DNA of 64,000 bases from Hysterangium stoloniferum (GCA_015178975.1 WHVD01000072.1:1-64000); one strand, 5' to 3'; numbered from the stretch's first letter, positions 1-11,417 are shown. Program-made: numbers and translations. The notes: a model not told the origin generated them from the sequence alone.

Positions 1-230
1 TTTCAAATTTGACATCCTTCTGCTCCTCCTATTGTTTGTGGCTGCTTCCAGATAGTCAGGCAATATTCAAGGTGAATTCCATTTTTGATATTTATTGTGC
101 ACTTTTTAACAACCAAACAGTTTATATCAGTGTATTTCTTACATTTTCCTTGGCCTCCCGATTTTGCTACACACTATTTGCATTTCACATTCCCTCTCTC
201 CCTCCCTCCCAATTCAGCTGATCTATCATT

Positions 231-1830
231 ATGGATCCCCCTCGAACACCTGAACGCCATCGCCAGCAGGAGCGAGATGAGGAGCGTAGGCAGCGTTTGC
301 AAATGACCTCTCCAACTGTCCGCCGTGAACGTTCTAATGTGCAGAATCAGTTACATGCTATCCCACCACCTTCTCAACCATTCCGACAACCTCCAGTGGG
401 TGCAGGCCCATCTCAACCTCCAGTGAGGGCAGGCCTATCTCAACCTCCAGTGAGGCAGGCCCATCTCAACCTCAGTGAGCAGGCCCATCTCATGATGATC
501 CATTTTTGGTTCCTGGACATCCTGCGGTCTTGCCTTACCATGGTAGAAATCCTTCTGTACCCCAGCATGTACCTCTTGCCACCATTGCAGCCTCCACAGA
601 ATCCACATAGACCTGGACCTGCAAATCATGGGTGTGCCACCCCCACTTGGCTCTGCTGCAGTAGCTGCCATGCGTGCTCAGGCTGAAGCTCTACAAGCAG
701 CTTTGCAACCTTCTCGGCGTACACGTGTAAATGCAAATATACCTCAACAACCACAGGCACAAGTACCTATTTTGCAATTAGCACCACCACAACACCACCA
801 CCAACCTCTGCACCCATTACCACTTATTCAGCATGGTCAGCCAGCAGCAAATGCAGCTGCACAGGTTCCACCTCCTGTTATGCCTCCACCTCCTGCTATG
901 CCTCCACCTCCAGCCATTCTACAGCCAGCAGCCAATGCAGCTGCACAACCACAGCTACAATGGGTTCCACCTCCTGTTATGCCTCCACCTCCTGCCATTC
1001 TACAGCCTGCAGCCATACCTCCACCTCCTGTTGCACAATTACCCATTGGACGGCAACCGGTTGTGGAGGCCAGGTTTCCAAGACATGACTTGGGGCATAT
1101 GAACATACAGTGTCCAGACTGTGGAGCCTTTCACTGGATAGATGAGCGTCTGGCAAATAGCTCCAAGATACATCCAAAATTTGGTAAGTGCTGCAAGCAA
1201 GGAAAGGTGGCCCTCCCAATACTTGAGCCAGTCCCTCATACTTTAAGGTCTCTCCTTGAGGATAATACAGACAATGGCAAAGAATTTCGGAAAAATATTC
1301 GGGCATATAATAATGCATTTGCATTTACATCACTTGGTGTCAATTTGGATGAGTCTGTCTTGCAAGGTGGTGGTGGCCCATATGTCTTCAAAATTCATGG
1401 TGAATTGTATCAACCAACATGGTGCCTTGATTCCTTACACAGAAGGTGTATCACGTAGTTATGCTCAGCTTTACATCCATGATCCTGCATTGGCACAGGA
1501 GGATGGATTGAGGCAGGCATTGCAGCAAAGGCAGAATCACAGGGCAAATCAAAACTTGAACAACCAAACCTTTTCTGACCTCCAGGATATGATGGAGCAA
1601 TATAATCCCTTTATAGAACTCTATCGCCAGGCACATGAACGATTGAGGACACAGGCAGAGACTCCAAGGTTGCATGTTAGACTGAGCTACAAGGCTTTAA
1701 TGATCCACAACGGTACAACCTTCCAACTGGTGATGAACTTGCAGTCATTCTCCCTGGAGAGGGTGACACAGGTCATGGTGATCCAAGGGATATTATTGTT
1801 CAGAGAAGGGGTGGCCAGTTCCATCGTGTG
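231..1830 (+). pseudogene. N-terminal part of Helitron 1 Rep-helicase, broken by frameshifts
   Basis: Coding sequence upstream of the intact Rep-helicase frame is spread over all three frames. Frame switches occur in the 27-bp repeats near 390-491, again near 600-620, near 1405-1412, and near 1690. The order of recognisable pieces matches related Helitron proteins: a Pro/Gln-rich N-terminus from the ATG at 231, a Cys-rich stretch (CPDCGAFHW at about 1110, KCCKQGK at about 1186), the segment GGGGPYVFKIHGELY at about 1369, then SRSYAQLY at about 1455. The equivalent pieces appear in Helitron 2 at 9542-9751. Short introns could explain one switch, but the 1-2 nt nature of the others points to real indels. 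A full-length protein is therefore unlikely to be made. Confidence 0.75.
390..491 (+). repeat. 27-bp tandem repeat, about 3.8 copies, with frame-changing length variation
   Basis: Consecutive units starting at 390, 417, 444 and 470 share the core CAGTGAGGCAGGCCCATCTC. They measure 27, 27, 26 and about 22 bp, so the reading frame that is open through the first two units is lost in the later ones. In frame, each unit encodes a nine-residue Pro/Ser-rich segment of the Helitron N-terminus. Confidence 0.75.
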
Positions 1831-4800
1831 CATGATGCACAAGCCATTTATACACCCCTTCACTATGTCATGCTCTTCCCCAGGGGTGAGCGTGGTTGGT
1901 CATGGGACATTCCCTATGCAAATCAAAATTGGCAGCCCCAGCCTGGACAGCAGGATGAAGAAGGTGAAGATGAAGATAAAAGTCGTAAAGTGACCCAATG
2001 TGAATATTATGCCTATCGCCTATTTCCCAGAGCAAATGAAGCCATGACCATTTTTTATGCACAAAAGCTATTCCAGCAGTATATTGTCAATGCCTGGGCC
2101 ATAACAGAGCAGCGCAGATTGAGATTTCTGAGAGATAATCAACCAAGGTTACGTGCAGAACTCTACAACCAGGTGGTTGATGCATTTACAAATCAGGATG
2201 TCAATACAGATGCTAATAATATTGGTCAGAGGGTGATACTACCTTCTTCATTTACTGGGGGTTCAAGGGATATGAGGCAAAGTCTACAGAATTCATTTGC
2301 AATTGCACGCAAGTATGGCAATGCCAGCTGCTTCATCACTATGACTGCCAATCCCAATTGGGAGGAGGTCACCCGTGAATTGCTTCCTGGCCAGACCCCT
2401 GCTGATCGGCCTGATTTGGTGTCCCGTGTCTTTGCTGCCAAGAAGGCTAAGTTACTCAAGATGATCACAGAAGATCACATCTTTGGTAGAACAGTAGCTC
2501 ATATCCATGTTATTGAATTCCAAAAGCGTGGTCTTCCACACATGCACTGCCTCATATGGTTTGATGACCAGAATAAGCCAAGGACACCAGAAGATGTCGA
2601 CTCAATGGTCTCTGCCTGTTTTCCAGATCCTGAAACACATCCCAGACTATTTAATTTAGTAGGACAACTTATGACCCATGGTCCCTGTGGAACTGATCAT
2701 CCAAATGCTGCCTGTATGGTAGATAAGAAATGTAGTAAACACTATCCAAAGGAGTGGTGTGAAGCCACCATTGTCAATGAGGAAGGCTATCTAACATGCC
2801 GTCGCCCTAACAATGGAAGGGTTTATCAAACTCCCAAGTTTACATATGACAACAGACATGTTGTCCCTTATTCCCCTATTTTGATTCTCACCTTTGAATG
2901 CCACATCAATGTCGAGTTGACCTTTACCAATAGGTCAATGAAGTACATGCATAAATATTGTTACAAGGGCCATGATCGTACAACTATGGAATTTGGAACA
3001 ACACCAGATGAGATTCAACAGTACCTTGATGCACGTTATGTCAGTGCACATGAGTCTGTCTGGCGATTAATGCGCAATGAACTCCACACCCAGGTTCCTG
3101 CAGTAATGGCACTTCGTGTCCATCTCCCTGGGGAAAACACTGTAGTTTTTGATGGTGATCAAGGTCCTGCTGAGGCTTTGCAAAGGGCAGAGCATTCAGG
3201 CACAACTCTCATGGCTTATTTTGAGGCTAATGCTAAGGATCTCATTGGATATAATGGACAGCATGCCAAGGATACATTTTATATGGACTTTCCTGAGTAT
3301 TTCACATATGTACCCAAGACTAAATCATGGAAGCCACGTCAACGTGGCTTTTCCATAGGGCGTATTCATTTTGTTAATATTGCCAGTGGGGAAAGATTCC
3401 ACCTCCGTACATTGCTCACTGTTGTCAAAGGTGCCACCTCATTTGAACAGCTCAGGACCTTTCAGGGTGAGACTTATCCCACATTTCAGCAAGCCTGTGT
3501 TGCACATGGTTTGCTTGAAGATGACCGCCAGTGGCACATGTGCCTCACAGAAGCCAGTCGCATAGAGTCTGGGTTTCAACTTCGCAGATTGTTTGCTATC
3601 ATTTTGACTATGTCCTCCCCTGCACAACCCCATGAACTCTGGAATGACTTTAAAGTATTTCTTTGTGATGATTTGGAGTTCATACTCCAGCAAACACATG
3701 GCATTGATAATCCATCACCAAACCAAGTTTATGACTTTGGTCTCTATGAAATTGATAAGATCCTACGCTATTCTGGAAAGTCCCTCTCACACTATCCAAC
3801 CATGCCAAACTGCACTGACGTTTGGGATGGTATTCTTGGCAACCGTCTCATTAAGGAGCAAAAGAATTATAATGTTGCACATGAGCTTGCCAGTGCCCAA
3901 GCCAATCTTGAAAAGTGCAATCCTGAACAACGAGCTGCCTTTGAGACTATCATGAAGGCAGTGGATGAGCAGCAGCAGGGCAAATTGTTTTTTGTGAATG
4001 GTCCAGGTGGCACTGGCAAGTCCTTTGTATGGAATACTTTGGCACATGCATGTAGGGCCAAGGGCTACATTGTGCTTTGTGTGGCATCTTCTGGAATTGC
4101 ATCAATGATTCTCAAGGGTGGTCGCACTTCTCACAGTACATTTTCAATCCCTGTTCCCTGTGAGAAGGATGCTCTATGTCATATCAAAAAGGGTTCAGAA
4201 AAAGCAGAGCTCATGAAGAATGTCCGACTGATTATCTGGGATGAAGTTCCAATGCAGTCACGTTTCACATGTGAGGCAGTTGACAGAACTCTGAGGGATT
4301 TATTATACAAGGAGGATCTTCCCTTTGGAGGGATTCCTGTTGCCTGGGGAGGTGACTTCCAGCAGACTTTGCCTGTTGTACCAAAGGGTTCAAAAGAACA
4401 GATCATTGGACAATGTATCCAGAAATCAGAACTCTGGAAGCATATCAAGGTACTCTTCTTGAAAAAGAATATGCGGGTGGACCAGGATGATCCAGACAGT
4501 CAACAGTTTGCTCAGTGGCTATTAGATATAGGCCATGGAAAGGATTTACCTTTGGATCATACAATGGATATCCCTCCTCATATGATCTGTGGTCCAGAAA
4601 TGTCAGATCTAATTGCTGAGATATATCCAGACATCCATGTGGATAGAGACCAAAGAGATTGGCAAGATGAAGACTTCTTAGACCGGGCAATTCTGTGTCC
4701 AAGGAATTCAGAGGTTGATGAGATTAATTCAGAACTTCTGAATAAATTCCCTGGGGAGAGTCGGGTATACCACAGTGCTGATACTGCAGAGGGAGACAGT

Positions 4801-5298
4801 GAGACAGAGATGTATCCTGTAGAGTATTTGAACAGCCTGAATTTTGGTGGAATCTCACCGAGTCGACTTGAGGTGAAGCCAGGAGTGCCATTGATGCTAT
4901 TACGGAACATAGATCCACAGAGGGGGCTTTTCAATGGGACACGGTTGCGATTGGTGAAAATGGAAAATCATTTGCTTCAAGTGCGGATCCTAACTGGACC
5001 ATGTACTGGAAAAATGGCATTTCTTTCACGGATCAAAATAATTACAAATGATGATCAACTGCCATTTAAACTGCATCGTATTCAGTTTCCAGTGTGGTTG
5101 GCATTTGCAATGACGATTAACAAGTCACAGGGACAGTCTTTGAAAGTGGTGGGAATAGATTTGAGAATGGCAGTGTTTGGACATGGGCAATTGTATGTGG
5201 GACTTTCAAGGGGAAGAAGTTGGAATAGGATAAAAATATTATTAAAAGAGACGAAGAGAACAGCAAATATAGTGTACAAAGATGTATTATTAGATTGA
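1828..5298 (+). CDS. Helitron Rep-helicase (HUH endonuclease plus Pif1-type helicase), intact 1156-codon core
   Basis: The protein nicks and joins DNA by the HUH/Tyr rolling-circle mechanism and unwinds it with a Pif1-family 5'-3' helicase. The Helitron-like N domain lies at about residues 60-240, with the metal-binding HUH motif GLPHMHCLIWF at about 233-243. The catalytic tyrosine motif YMHKYCYKGHD lies at about 373-383 and keeps both tyrosines. The helicase has Walker A GPGGTGKSF at about 725, Walker B IWDEVPMQS at about 802, GGDFQQTLPV at about 842, and the late motifs KSQGQSL (about 1097) and LYVGLSRG (about 1122). The chosen start is only the first ATG of the long open frame; homologous sequence continues upstream in the same frame to about 1690, where a frameshift separates it from the N-terminus. 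The Rep and helicase active sites are complete, so this core could still be functional or only recently disabled. Confidence 0.93.
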   Translation: MHDAQAIYTPLHYVMLFPRGERGWSWDIPYANQNWQPQPGQQDEEGEDEDKSRKVTQCEYYAYRLFPRANEAMTIFYAQKLFQQYIVNAWAITEQRRLRFLRDNQPRLRAELYNQVVDAFTNQDVNTDANNIGQRVILPSSFTGGSRDMRQSLQNSFAIARKYGNASCFITMTANPNWEEVTRELLPGQTPADRPDLVSRVFAAKKAKLLKMITEDHIFGRTVAHIHVIEFQKRGLPHMHCLIWFDDQNKPRTPEDVDSMVSACFPDPETHPRLFNLVGQLMTHGPCGTDHPNAACMVDKKCSKHYPKEWCEATIVNEEGYLTCRRPNNGRVYQTPKFTYDNRHVVPYSPILILTFECHINVELTFTNRSMKYMHKYCYKGHDRTTMEFGTTPDEIQQYLDARYVSAHESVWRLMRNELHTQVPAVMALRVHLPGENTVVFDGDQGPAEALQRAEHSGTTLMAYFEANAKDLIGYNGQHAKDTFYMDFPEYFTYVPKTKSWKPRQRGFSIGRIHFVNIASGERFHLRTLLTVVKGATSFEQLRTFQGETYPTFQQACVAHGLLEDDRQWHMCLTEASRIESGFQLRRLFAIILTMSSPAQPHELWNDFKVFLCDDLEFILQQTHGIDNPSPNQVYDFGLYEIDKILRYSGKSLSHYPTMPNCTDVWDGILGNRLIKEQKNYNVAHELASAQANLEKCNPEQRAAFETIMKAVDEQQQGKLFFVNGPGGTGKSFVWNTLAHACRAKGYIVLCVASSGIASMILKGGRTSHSTFSIPVPCEKDALCHIKKGSEKAELMKNVRLIIWDEVPMQSRFTCEAVDRTLRDLLYKEDLPFGGIPVAWGGDFQQTLPVVPKGSKEQIIGQCIQKSELWKHIKVLFLKKNMRVDQDDPDSQQFAQWLLDIGHGKDLPLDHTMDIPPHMICGPEMSDLIAEIYPDIHVDRDQRDWQDEDFLDRAILCPRNSEVDEINSELLNKFPGESRVYHSADTAEGDSETEMYPVEYLNSLNFGGISPSRLEVKPGVPLMLLRNIDPQRGLFNGTRLRLVKMENHLLQVRILTGPCTGKMAFLSRIKIITNDDQLPFKLHRIQFPVWLAFAMTINKSQGQSLKVVGIDLRMAVFGHGQLYVGLSRGRSWNRIKILLKETKRTANIVYKDVLLD

Positions 5299-5362
5299 AG
5301 TTTTAATGTATTTTGATTGATTGTTCTAACTTTTCTAACTTCTAACAGTGATTGTGATATGT

Positions 5363-5422
5363 AAATACTTATAAATGCTCAGAAATACTTAGAAGTGCTG
5401 AGAAATACTTAAGAGTCATGGA
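5363..5422 (+). repeat. 20-bp iterations at the 3' side of Helitron 1
   Basis: The 9-mer AAATACTTA begins at 5363, 5383 and 5403, an exact 20-bp period; the intervening bases (ATAAATGCTCAG, GAAGTGCTGAG) are partly conserved. The array sits between the Rep-helicase stop codon and the GC-rich hairpin cluster. It may be a protein-binding iteron of the transposon or a chance microsatellite. Confidence 0.55.
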
Positions 5423-5433
5423 CGCGGGGGGGT

Positions 5434-5501
5434 TTGGGGGGCGAAGCCCCCCAACAAGCCGGAGCCCGCAGCGAAGTTGGGGGGCAGGTCGCGAAGTGAC
5501 C
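5434..5501. other. Cluster of three GAA-triloop hairpins with competing pairing
   Basis: Three hairpins closed by C-GAA-G follow each other. Arm 5434-5442 pairs with 5446-5454 (9 bp). A short stem 5469-5472 / 5476-5479 has the same loop. A 6-bp stem 5487-5492 / 5496-5501 also has it. In addition 5446-5455 pairs perfectly over 10 bp with 5476-5485, so the middle arm can pair either left or right. The sequence is strikingly G/C-rich amid AT-rich flanks. Helitron 3' ends carry hairpins, so this is probably terminal structure of one or both of the facing Helitrons. Confidence 0.7.
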
Positions 5502-5539
5502 GCCCCGCAGTGTAGCAAGGGTTCCCAGGCTTGTACTTT

Positions 5540-8500
5540 TGTAAATTCACTGAACCTACATATAAAAAACATAAGTCAGTCTCCTTTTGGAACCTTGCTG
5601 AATACTTACTCATGGATCAATAATAACATCCTTAAACACTACATTTTCAGTCATATCACTGTCATGGAGTAGGATTTTCACTCTTCCCCAATTTGTCCCT
5701 CTTGAAACACCAACATAAAACTGTCCATGTGAGAACACAGGACTATGCAGATCCAATCAACTAATTTCAAATATTGACCCTGTGACTTATTGATGGCCAT
5801 ATAAAATGCTAGCCTGACTGGAAACTGGTGAAAATGCAGTTCAAATGGCACTTGTTTTGTAGTTGGAATAATTGTTATTCGAGGGATGAATGCCAGCTCT
5901 CCTGCTGAAGGTCCTGTAATGATCGTTACTTGAAGTACTCTGTGAATCATTTGTATTAACCACAGTCTTGTTCCATTACAGAGTCCTTGTCCTGGATCCA
6001 AGTTTCAAAGCAGCATCAATGGCACTCCAGGTTTCAAATGCAATTTACTTGGTGACAATCCTCCAAAGTTGATTGAGTTTAAGTACTCAGGAGGATATAA
6101 TGTCTCATCCATCTTTGACACTGTCTGCACTGTGGTAGGTTTGCCCAATCCCTGGAAATTTTTCAAAGCATATCATTGACTTGATCTACATCTGAATTTC
6201 AAGGACAGAGAATGGCCCACTCCAAGAAAAACTCATCAGTAAGAACTTTAGGATTATGTATATTTGATAAATAGTTGAGACTAAATTATCCATTGTGTTG
6301 GTCCACATCACATGTGTTCAGGGACTTTAAACATATGATCAAGAGGCATGTCCTTTCCATGTCCAATATCCAAATGGCCACTGAGAAAAATCAGCACTCT
6401 CTTGATCAGTAGGATCTACATGCATATTCTCAGTCAAAAACAGAATCTTGACATTGTTCCAAAGGTAAGACCATGAGATACATGCACCAATAATATAATA
6501 ATATCTTCTTTTGAACCTTTAGGAATGACAGGCAATGTCTGTTGAAAGTCACCACCCCATGCTACTGTAATGCCTCCAAAAGTAATATCCTTGTTCAGAA
6601 TATCTCTAAGGCTCCAATCTACTGCCTCACAGTCAAAGCAATTCTGCATTGGAACCTCATCCCAAATAATAAGGCTGACCTCTTTCATCAGATTGGCCTT
6701 ATCTTAGCCTTTCTTCATTGTACAGATAGATTTTTCATCAACTTCAAGGGGGAATTTGAAACATGCTGTGAGATGTCCACCCACCACTCAGAATAAGTGA
6801 AGCAATGCCAGAGGAGGCAACACAGAGTACAATGAGTCCTTTGCCTCTGCAGGCATGTGCCAAAGTATTCCAAACAAATGATTTTCCAGTACCCCCAGGT
6901 CCATTCAAAAAGAACAGCTTTCCATCTACTCCAGTTTCATGCCTTGCAATGACAGCATCCATAATTTGATTGTATGCAACCCTCTGGCTCTCATTCAACT
7001 TTTCAATATTTATATCTGCTTTTATTTGCTCAGTTGCCTGGTCATAAGCCCTTTGTTCATTGATGAATCAATTTCCCACTCTATCTTCCCATGGCTCTGT
7101 AAATTGAGGCATATGAGGGTACTCTGAGAGTGGTTTCCCACTTGTATGAAGAATGTCATCAAGCTTAAAGAGGCCAAAGTCATGGACTGTCTCATCATAT
7201 GGCTCTGGTTGATTTGGTTGATGAAGATGTGTCTGAAGAAAGTATTTCAAGTCATAACAGATGTCTGCTTTGAATTCATGCCAGAGTGCAGCTGGATCAG
7301 AAGGAAAGCATTGGCTGATAATAGTAGCAAACAATCTCAATTGAGATCCAGTCTGCATAGCCTTAGCCCCTCAAAGACACAACTTCTATTCTTTATCATC
7401 TTCAAGTAGACCACATGCCATGCAGGCTGCTTGGAAGGAAGGATAGACCTGTCCTTCATAGGTCCTGAGATCTTCAAAAGAAGTTGCCCCCTTGACAACT
7501 GTGAGTAAAGTACATAAGAAGAACCTTGGGCCACTTGAGGGTCCTGCAAAATGAATACATCCAATGGCAAATCGCCTTTTCCTTGTACTCCATTTTCTGT
7601 TTCTTGAATTCCATGTGAAAAACTCTGGAAACTCAACATAGTGAAGTGAATTGGCTGTTCTACCATTAAGGCCTATTGTATTTTTAGAATTGGCCTCAAA
7701 GTATGCCATCAACTTGGTCTTGGAATGATGGGCAGCATCCAAAGCCTCTTCTGGACCCTCCATGCCATGAAAGATAACTGACTGTTGATTCTCCAAATGC
7801 ACAGGGAGGGCTATGACAGCAGGAATTTGAGTATGTATCTCATTTTCCAAAATTCTCCAAAATGCTTTATGTGCACTGACATAGTGGGCATCAATATATT
7901 GTTGAATTTCATCCTTGTTCTTTCCAAACTTCATTGTTGTATGATCATGTCCTTTGTATATATACTTGTAAATATATTTAATGGAATGAACATTAAAAGT
8001 CATCTCAACATAGACATGACATTCCAGAATGAGAAGAAGGACAGCACAGTAAGGAACAACATTTCGATTGTCTAGCTCATGACCTCTGACTTTATGTTTT
8101 CTGCCATCATTTCTATGGCAGTACTTTGAATAGCCATCTTAATTTATACTTGTAGATTCACAAAAGGGCTTGGGAAAATGCTTTGTGCATTTGTTATCTT
8201 TGATACATTTTTCACCACATACATGAGTCATGAGCTCAGATACCAACTTGTACAGCTTTGGGTGCTCTTCTTGATCTGGAAACTCTGCAGATATCATAGA
8301 ATCAACTTCTGCAGGAGTCTGAAGTTTTGACCCCTCTTCAAACCATATGAGCAAATGCATATGAGGGAGTCCAGACTTCTGAAATTCAATGGTATGGACA
8401 TGGGCAACTGATTTTCCAATGACATTCTTCTTCATAATCAGGTTAAGTAAGTGTGCCTTTTTCAATATAAAAGCACTTGACACTATATCTGGATGATTGG

Positions 8501-10430
8501 CTGCAGTTTGGCCTGGAAGAAGTGTTTCAGTTATTCCCCTCCATTTGGGGTTGGTTGTCATAGTAATAAACATGCTTGCATTGCCATATTTGCGTGATAT
8601 AGCCAATGAATTTTGCAAATTTTCCATCATATCCTGACTGCTACCTTGACAGGTTGCAGGCAGTATAAATCTACTTCCAATTTCATTTGGCTCAAGTTGC
8701 TGGTTATTATCCTGTACTGTGAAGGCATCAACTACCTGATGGTACATTTCAGCTTATAAAGTGCCTTGATTGTGTCTTATCTATGATAGCCTGCTTTTCT
8801 CTGCTGCTGCCCATGCATCTACAATGTATTGCTGAAGCAGTTTTCCACCTCTCAGAATTGTTGTTGCTTCACCAATTCTTTGAAAGAGTCAATAAGCATA
8901 ATAATTTATCTGGGAAATTTTTGTCTGCTTTTTCCTCTGTCTATCCTCTGTCACTTGTTCAGGTTCAAGTTCTTCAGTAATTCCCTGCACCTCATCCTGC
9001 TCTATAGCTGGCTCAGGAGGTGGTATAGCATCATCAACTGGAATATCTATTTGCTCAGGTGGGAGAGGTCACTTCAGGTTGAGGAATCACTACCTCTGGA
9101 AAGTCAGATAATATCTCCTCAGGAGCTGGTTCAAGGACTGGCTCTGGAGCAATCTCCTCAATTGCTGCTGGGGCTGGGGCTATCTCAGCAGGGAGTGGTT
9201 AATTTGCATAGGGAATATCCCAGCTCCAGCCTCACTCTCCTCTTGGAAAAAATAGTACATAATGGAGTGGAGGATATAAAGGATTAGTTTCAAAGATTCT
9301 TCTAAATCCTCCACCCTGATAATTAAGCACAATGTCCCTTCTATCAGTAGAAGTACCATCCCCTGGGAGAATGACTGCCAATTCATCCCCTGTTGGAATG
9401 TTGTATCGCCTTGGATCTGTATGAGCCTTATATGTATGTCAGCCTGAACTGGAGCTGAGGAGTGATTGGTTGGTCTCTCAGACATGTCATGGCTTGTTTA
9501 TAGATGTGAAAAAAAGGATTAAATTCTAACATCATATCCTGTCATCCAGAAAGGGTTGTAGCATTTATTCTGTTGACCTGGTTATGTGCATACCTATGCT
9601 CTAATGCAACATCTGCTTCATAAAAGTAGAGCTGAGCATAGGAAGGAGTCTGACCCTCATTAGGAATCAGAGCACTGTGATTATGTCTAAGTTCCCCATG
9701 GAGCTTAAAGACATAAGGACCACATTCCCCATCAAGCAATGATCTGTCCATTGTAGCACCCAGGAAAGTAAATGCTAAAACAGAATTATATGCCTGGATA
9801 TTTTGACAAAACTCTTTAGAATCAGCATCTTCAGGATTCTCTAGTAAATGACATAATGGTTGAGGAACATCTTCAAGTGTAGGTAATCTGATCTTTCCAG
9901 ATAGACAACAATCTCCAATGTTATTAGAGGAATTGTGAAGGTGCAGGGTTCAGAGCAGCCTGAGCAAATAATGCTTCCACTGCTACCTGCCTACTTCAGC
10001 AGGAGGTTGCAATGGAGCAGGATTGTGTCCAGATGATAATGCAAGCTGTGGTCCATTTGCCAATTGGACAGATATATTAGCTATAGCAGTGCCAGGAGTA
10101 ACAGCAGGACCATTTATATTATGTGATGATCCAGCAATAGCAAATGGATTCTGCTGATTGATAGGCAGAGGATTGGCAGGATCATCTATATTATGTGATG
10201 ATCCAGCAATAGCAAATTGATCCTGCTGATTTTTAGACAAAGGATTGGCAGTATGGGCCAAGAGAAATGGTACAGCAGCAGGAATAGCATGCTGCTGAGA
10301 AACACCATCATGTCTCAGGCAGTGGTGCTCAGCATGTGGGGTCATTACCAAATGCTGCTGATGGTCCTGAGCATGTACATTCTGCTGATTATGTTCAGGT
10401 GTAGAAGGTTCAGAAGGTAGATCCCTAAAA
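5540..10430 (-). mobile_element. Helitron 2, decayed, opposite orientation to Helitron 1
   Basis: The extent is set by the recognisable Rep-helicase fragments, with the C-terminus near 5678 and the N-terminal low-complexity region reaching about 10,400. The two Helitrons point toward each other, so their 3' ends meet around 5300-5680. Across this element CpG is almost absent and TpG/CpA is abundant, consistent with long exposure to 5-methylcytosine deamination. Confidence 0.85.
5678..10351 (-). pseudogene. Helitron 2 Rep-helicase, multiply frameshifted
   Basis: Homology to the Helitron 1 protein continues in order through at least eight separate frames. The pieces are a Gln/Asn-rich N-terminus with a 23-residue repeat (9983-10,351), GECGPYVFKLHGELRHN (9542-9751), the HUH region with GLPHMHLLIWF (8139-8747), the tyrosine region YIYKYIYKGHD (7386-8003), Walker A GPGGTGKSF (6744-6998), Walker B IWDEVPMQN (6434-6688) and the C-terminal NKSQGQYL (5678-6001). 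Catalytic residues of both domains are still legible but no continuous frame joins them. The protein is a related family member rather than a recent copy of Helitron 1. It is certainly inactive as coded here. Confidence 0.9.
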
Positions 10431-11208
10431 TAGTGGATAGACTTACATTACTATGCAAGTTACCAATAGGCAAAAAAGTGAAACCTGACAATATTCAGTG
10501 AAAACCAAGTAACTATTAGGATAAACTGCAAGCTGGGGAATCACAGTTTGAGACTCTCTATCTAGGTACTAAGTAACTTAAATAGAGCGGTGTAGAATAT
10601 AAACTGGTGATATAGCTGGGCTTCCAGTTGAGGTTTCTACCCCTCAACTGGACTAACTACATATATACTGTACTAGATGGTCTGTGCACTGATCTGCAAG
10701 ACTATCTGCTCAGGAACTATCTAATAATAACTATCACATGATATTAACCAGTTGAATCTATACAGTTGCAACATGAGATATGAGGTCATAGCTAATTGTA
10801 TATACTCATATTCTAACAGTAACCATAGAGAAGATTGTAAATATGCCTTTATAAAATGCCTTCTGAATTGCAGTTGAGGAACTCCAGCTATACTGAAGTG
10901 AATCAATGTGAACAAAGCCAAAAGAACCTAAAGTAGTCAAAAATAATCAAAAAAAAAATGCCAAAATATACAGATATCATTTAAACACTCACTTGGAATA
11001 TTTCCAATATTCTTAGTCTAGTCCAAAAGCATCAGAGAGATAAAGTAGAACTTGGATAATGTTTTACTTACTTGAAGTGAGTAAAAAAACCCAAAAGGTG
11101 GAAGGATAATAGGAAAATGCATTTAAAAAAAAGGAATCATTATATAAGTGAATACACAACTCACTTCAAAATGTCCTGGATGTTGTAAGGATGTTGTGAA
11201 ATGAAATA
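10431..11208. other. AT-rich, gene-free stretch between Helitron 2 and the Tc1 remnant
   Basis: There is no ORF with recognisable content. It probably includes the 5' end of Helitron 2, whose TC terminus I cannot identify. Homopolymer A runs occur near 10,950 and 11,120. Confidence 0.5.
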
Positions 11209-11417
11209 CAGTAGGCAACAAAACCGTTCAGATGTTTCTTTGTTTTGAAAAGATCCTTTAGCATTAGCCCAAAGTAAATTCTAAAAATTCTGAATAAATT
11301 ATGATAGATGCTCTAATATCACAAAATGTTGATTACATAACCATGATGTCATATGTCCATTTATGGCCATGCAATAATATCATGAGTGCAGCTTGTATAT
11401 CCGAACAGTTTTGTTGC
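11209..11417. repeat. Inverted-repeat unit (about 209 bp) at the left side of the Tc1 remnant
   Basis: The sequence GGCAACAAAACCGTTCAGATG (from 11,213) recurs inverted and slightly changed at about 11,397-11,417. The left copy is preceded by CAGTA and a TA dinucleotide, as expected for a Tc1/mariner terminus. A further direct copy of GGCAACAAAACC occurs at about 12,622 and an inverted fragment CATCTGAAC at about 12,663, near the right side of the transposase. So the terminal inverted repeat motif is present four times, and the left pair alone would make a MITE-like unit. Confidence 0.55.

Larger units (their letters stand above)
1..5535 (+). mobile_element. Helitron 1, autonomous-type rolling-circle transposon, ends not resolved
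   Basis: The element is defined by its Rep-helicase protein (coding region 231-5298). I could not fix the termini: Helitrons normally start with TC and end with CTRR behind a short hairpin, and no unambiguous pair is visible. The left end may lie outside the window. Position 190-218 is a pyrimidine-rich tract ending in CAG just before the first ATG. After the stop codon come three 20-bp iterations (5363-5422) and a very GC-rich hairpin cluster (5434-5501), a plausible 3' region. A second Helitron lies in opposite orientation directly downstream, so the hairpins could belong to either element. Helitron 1 keeps noticeably more CpG than Helitron 2, so it is probably the younger insertion. Confidence 0.85.

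Noticed and set aside
833..1102. Overlapping open frames on both strands in the Helitron N-terminus
   Set aside because: They are shadows of a Pro/Ala-rich low-complexity repeat; the frame from 628 has the recognisable Helitron content.
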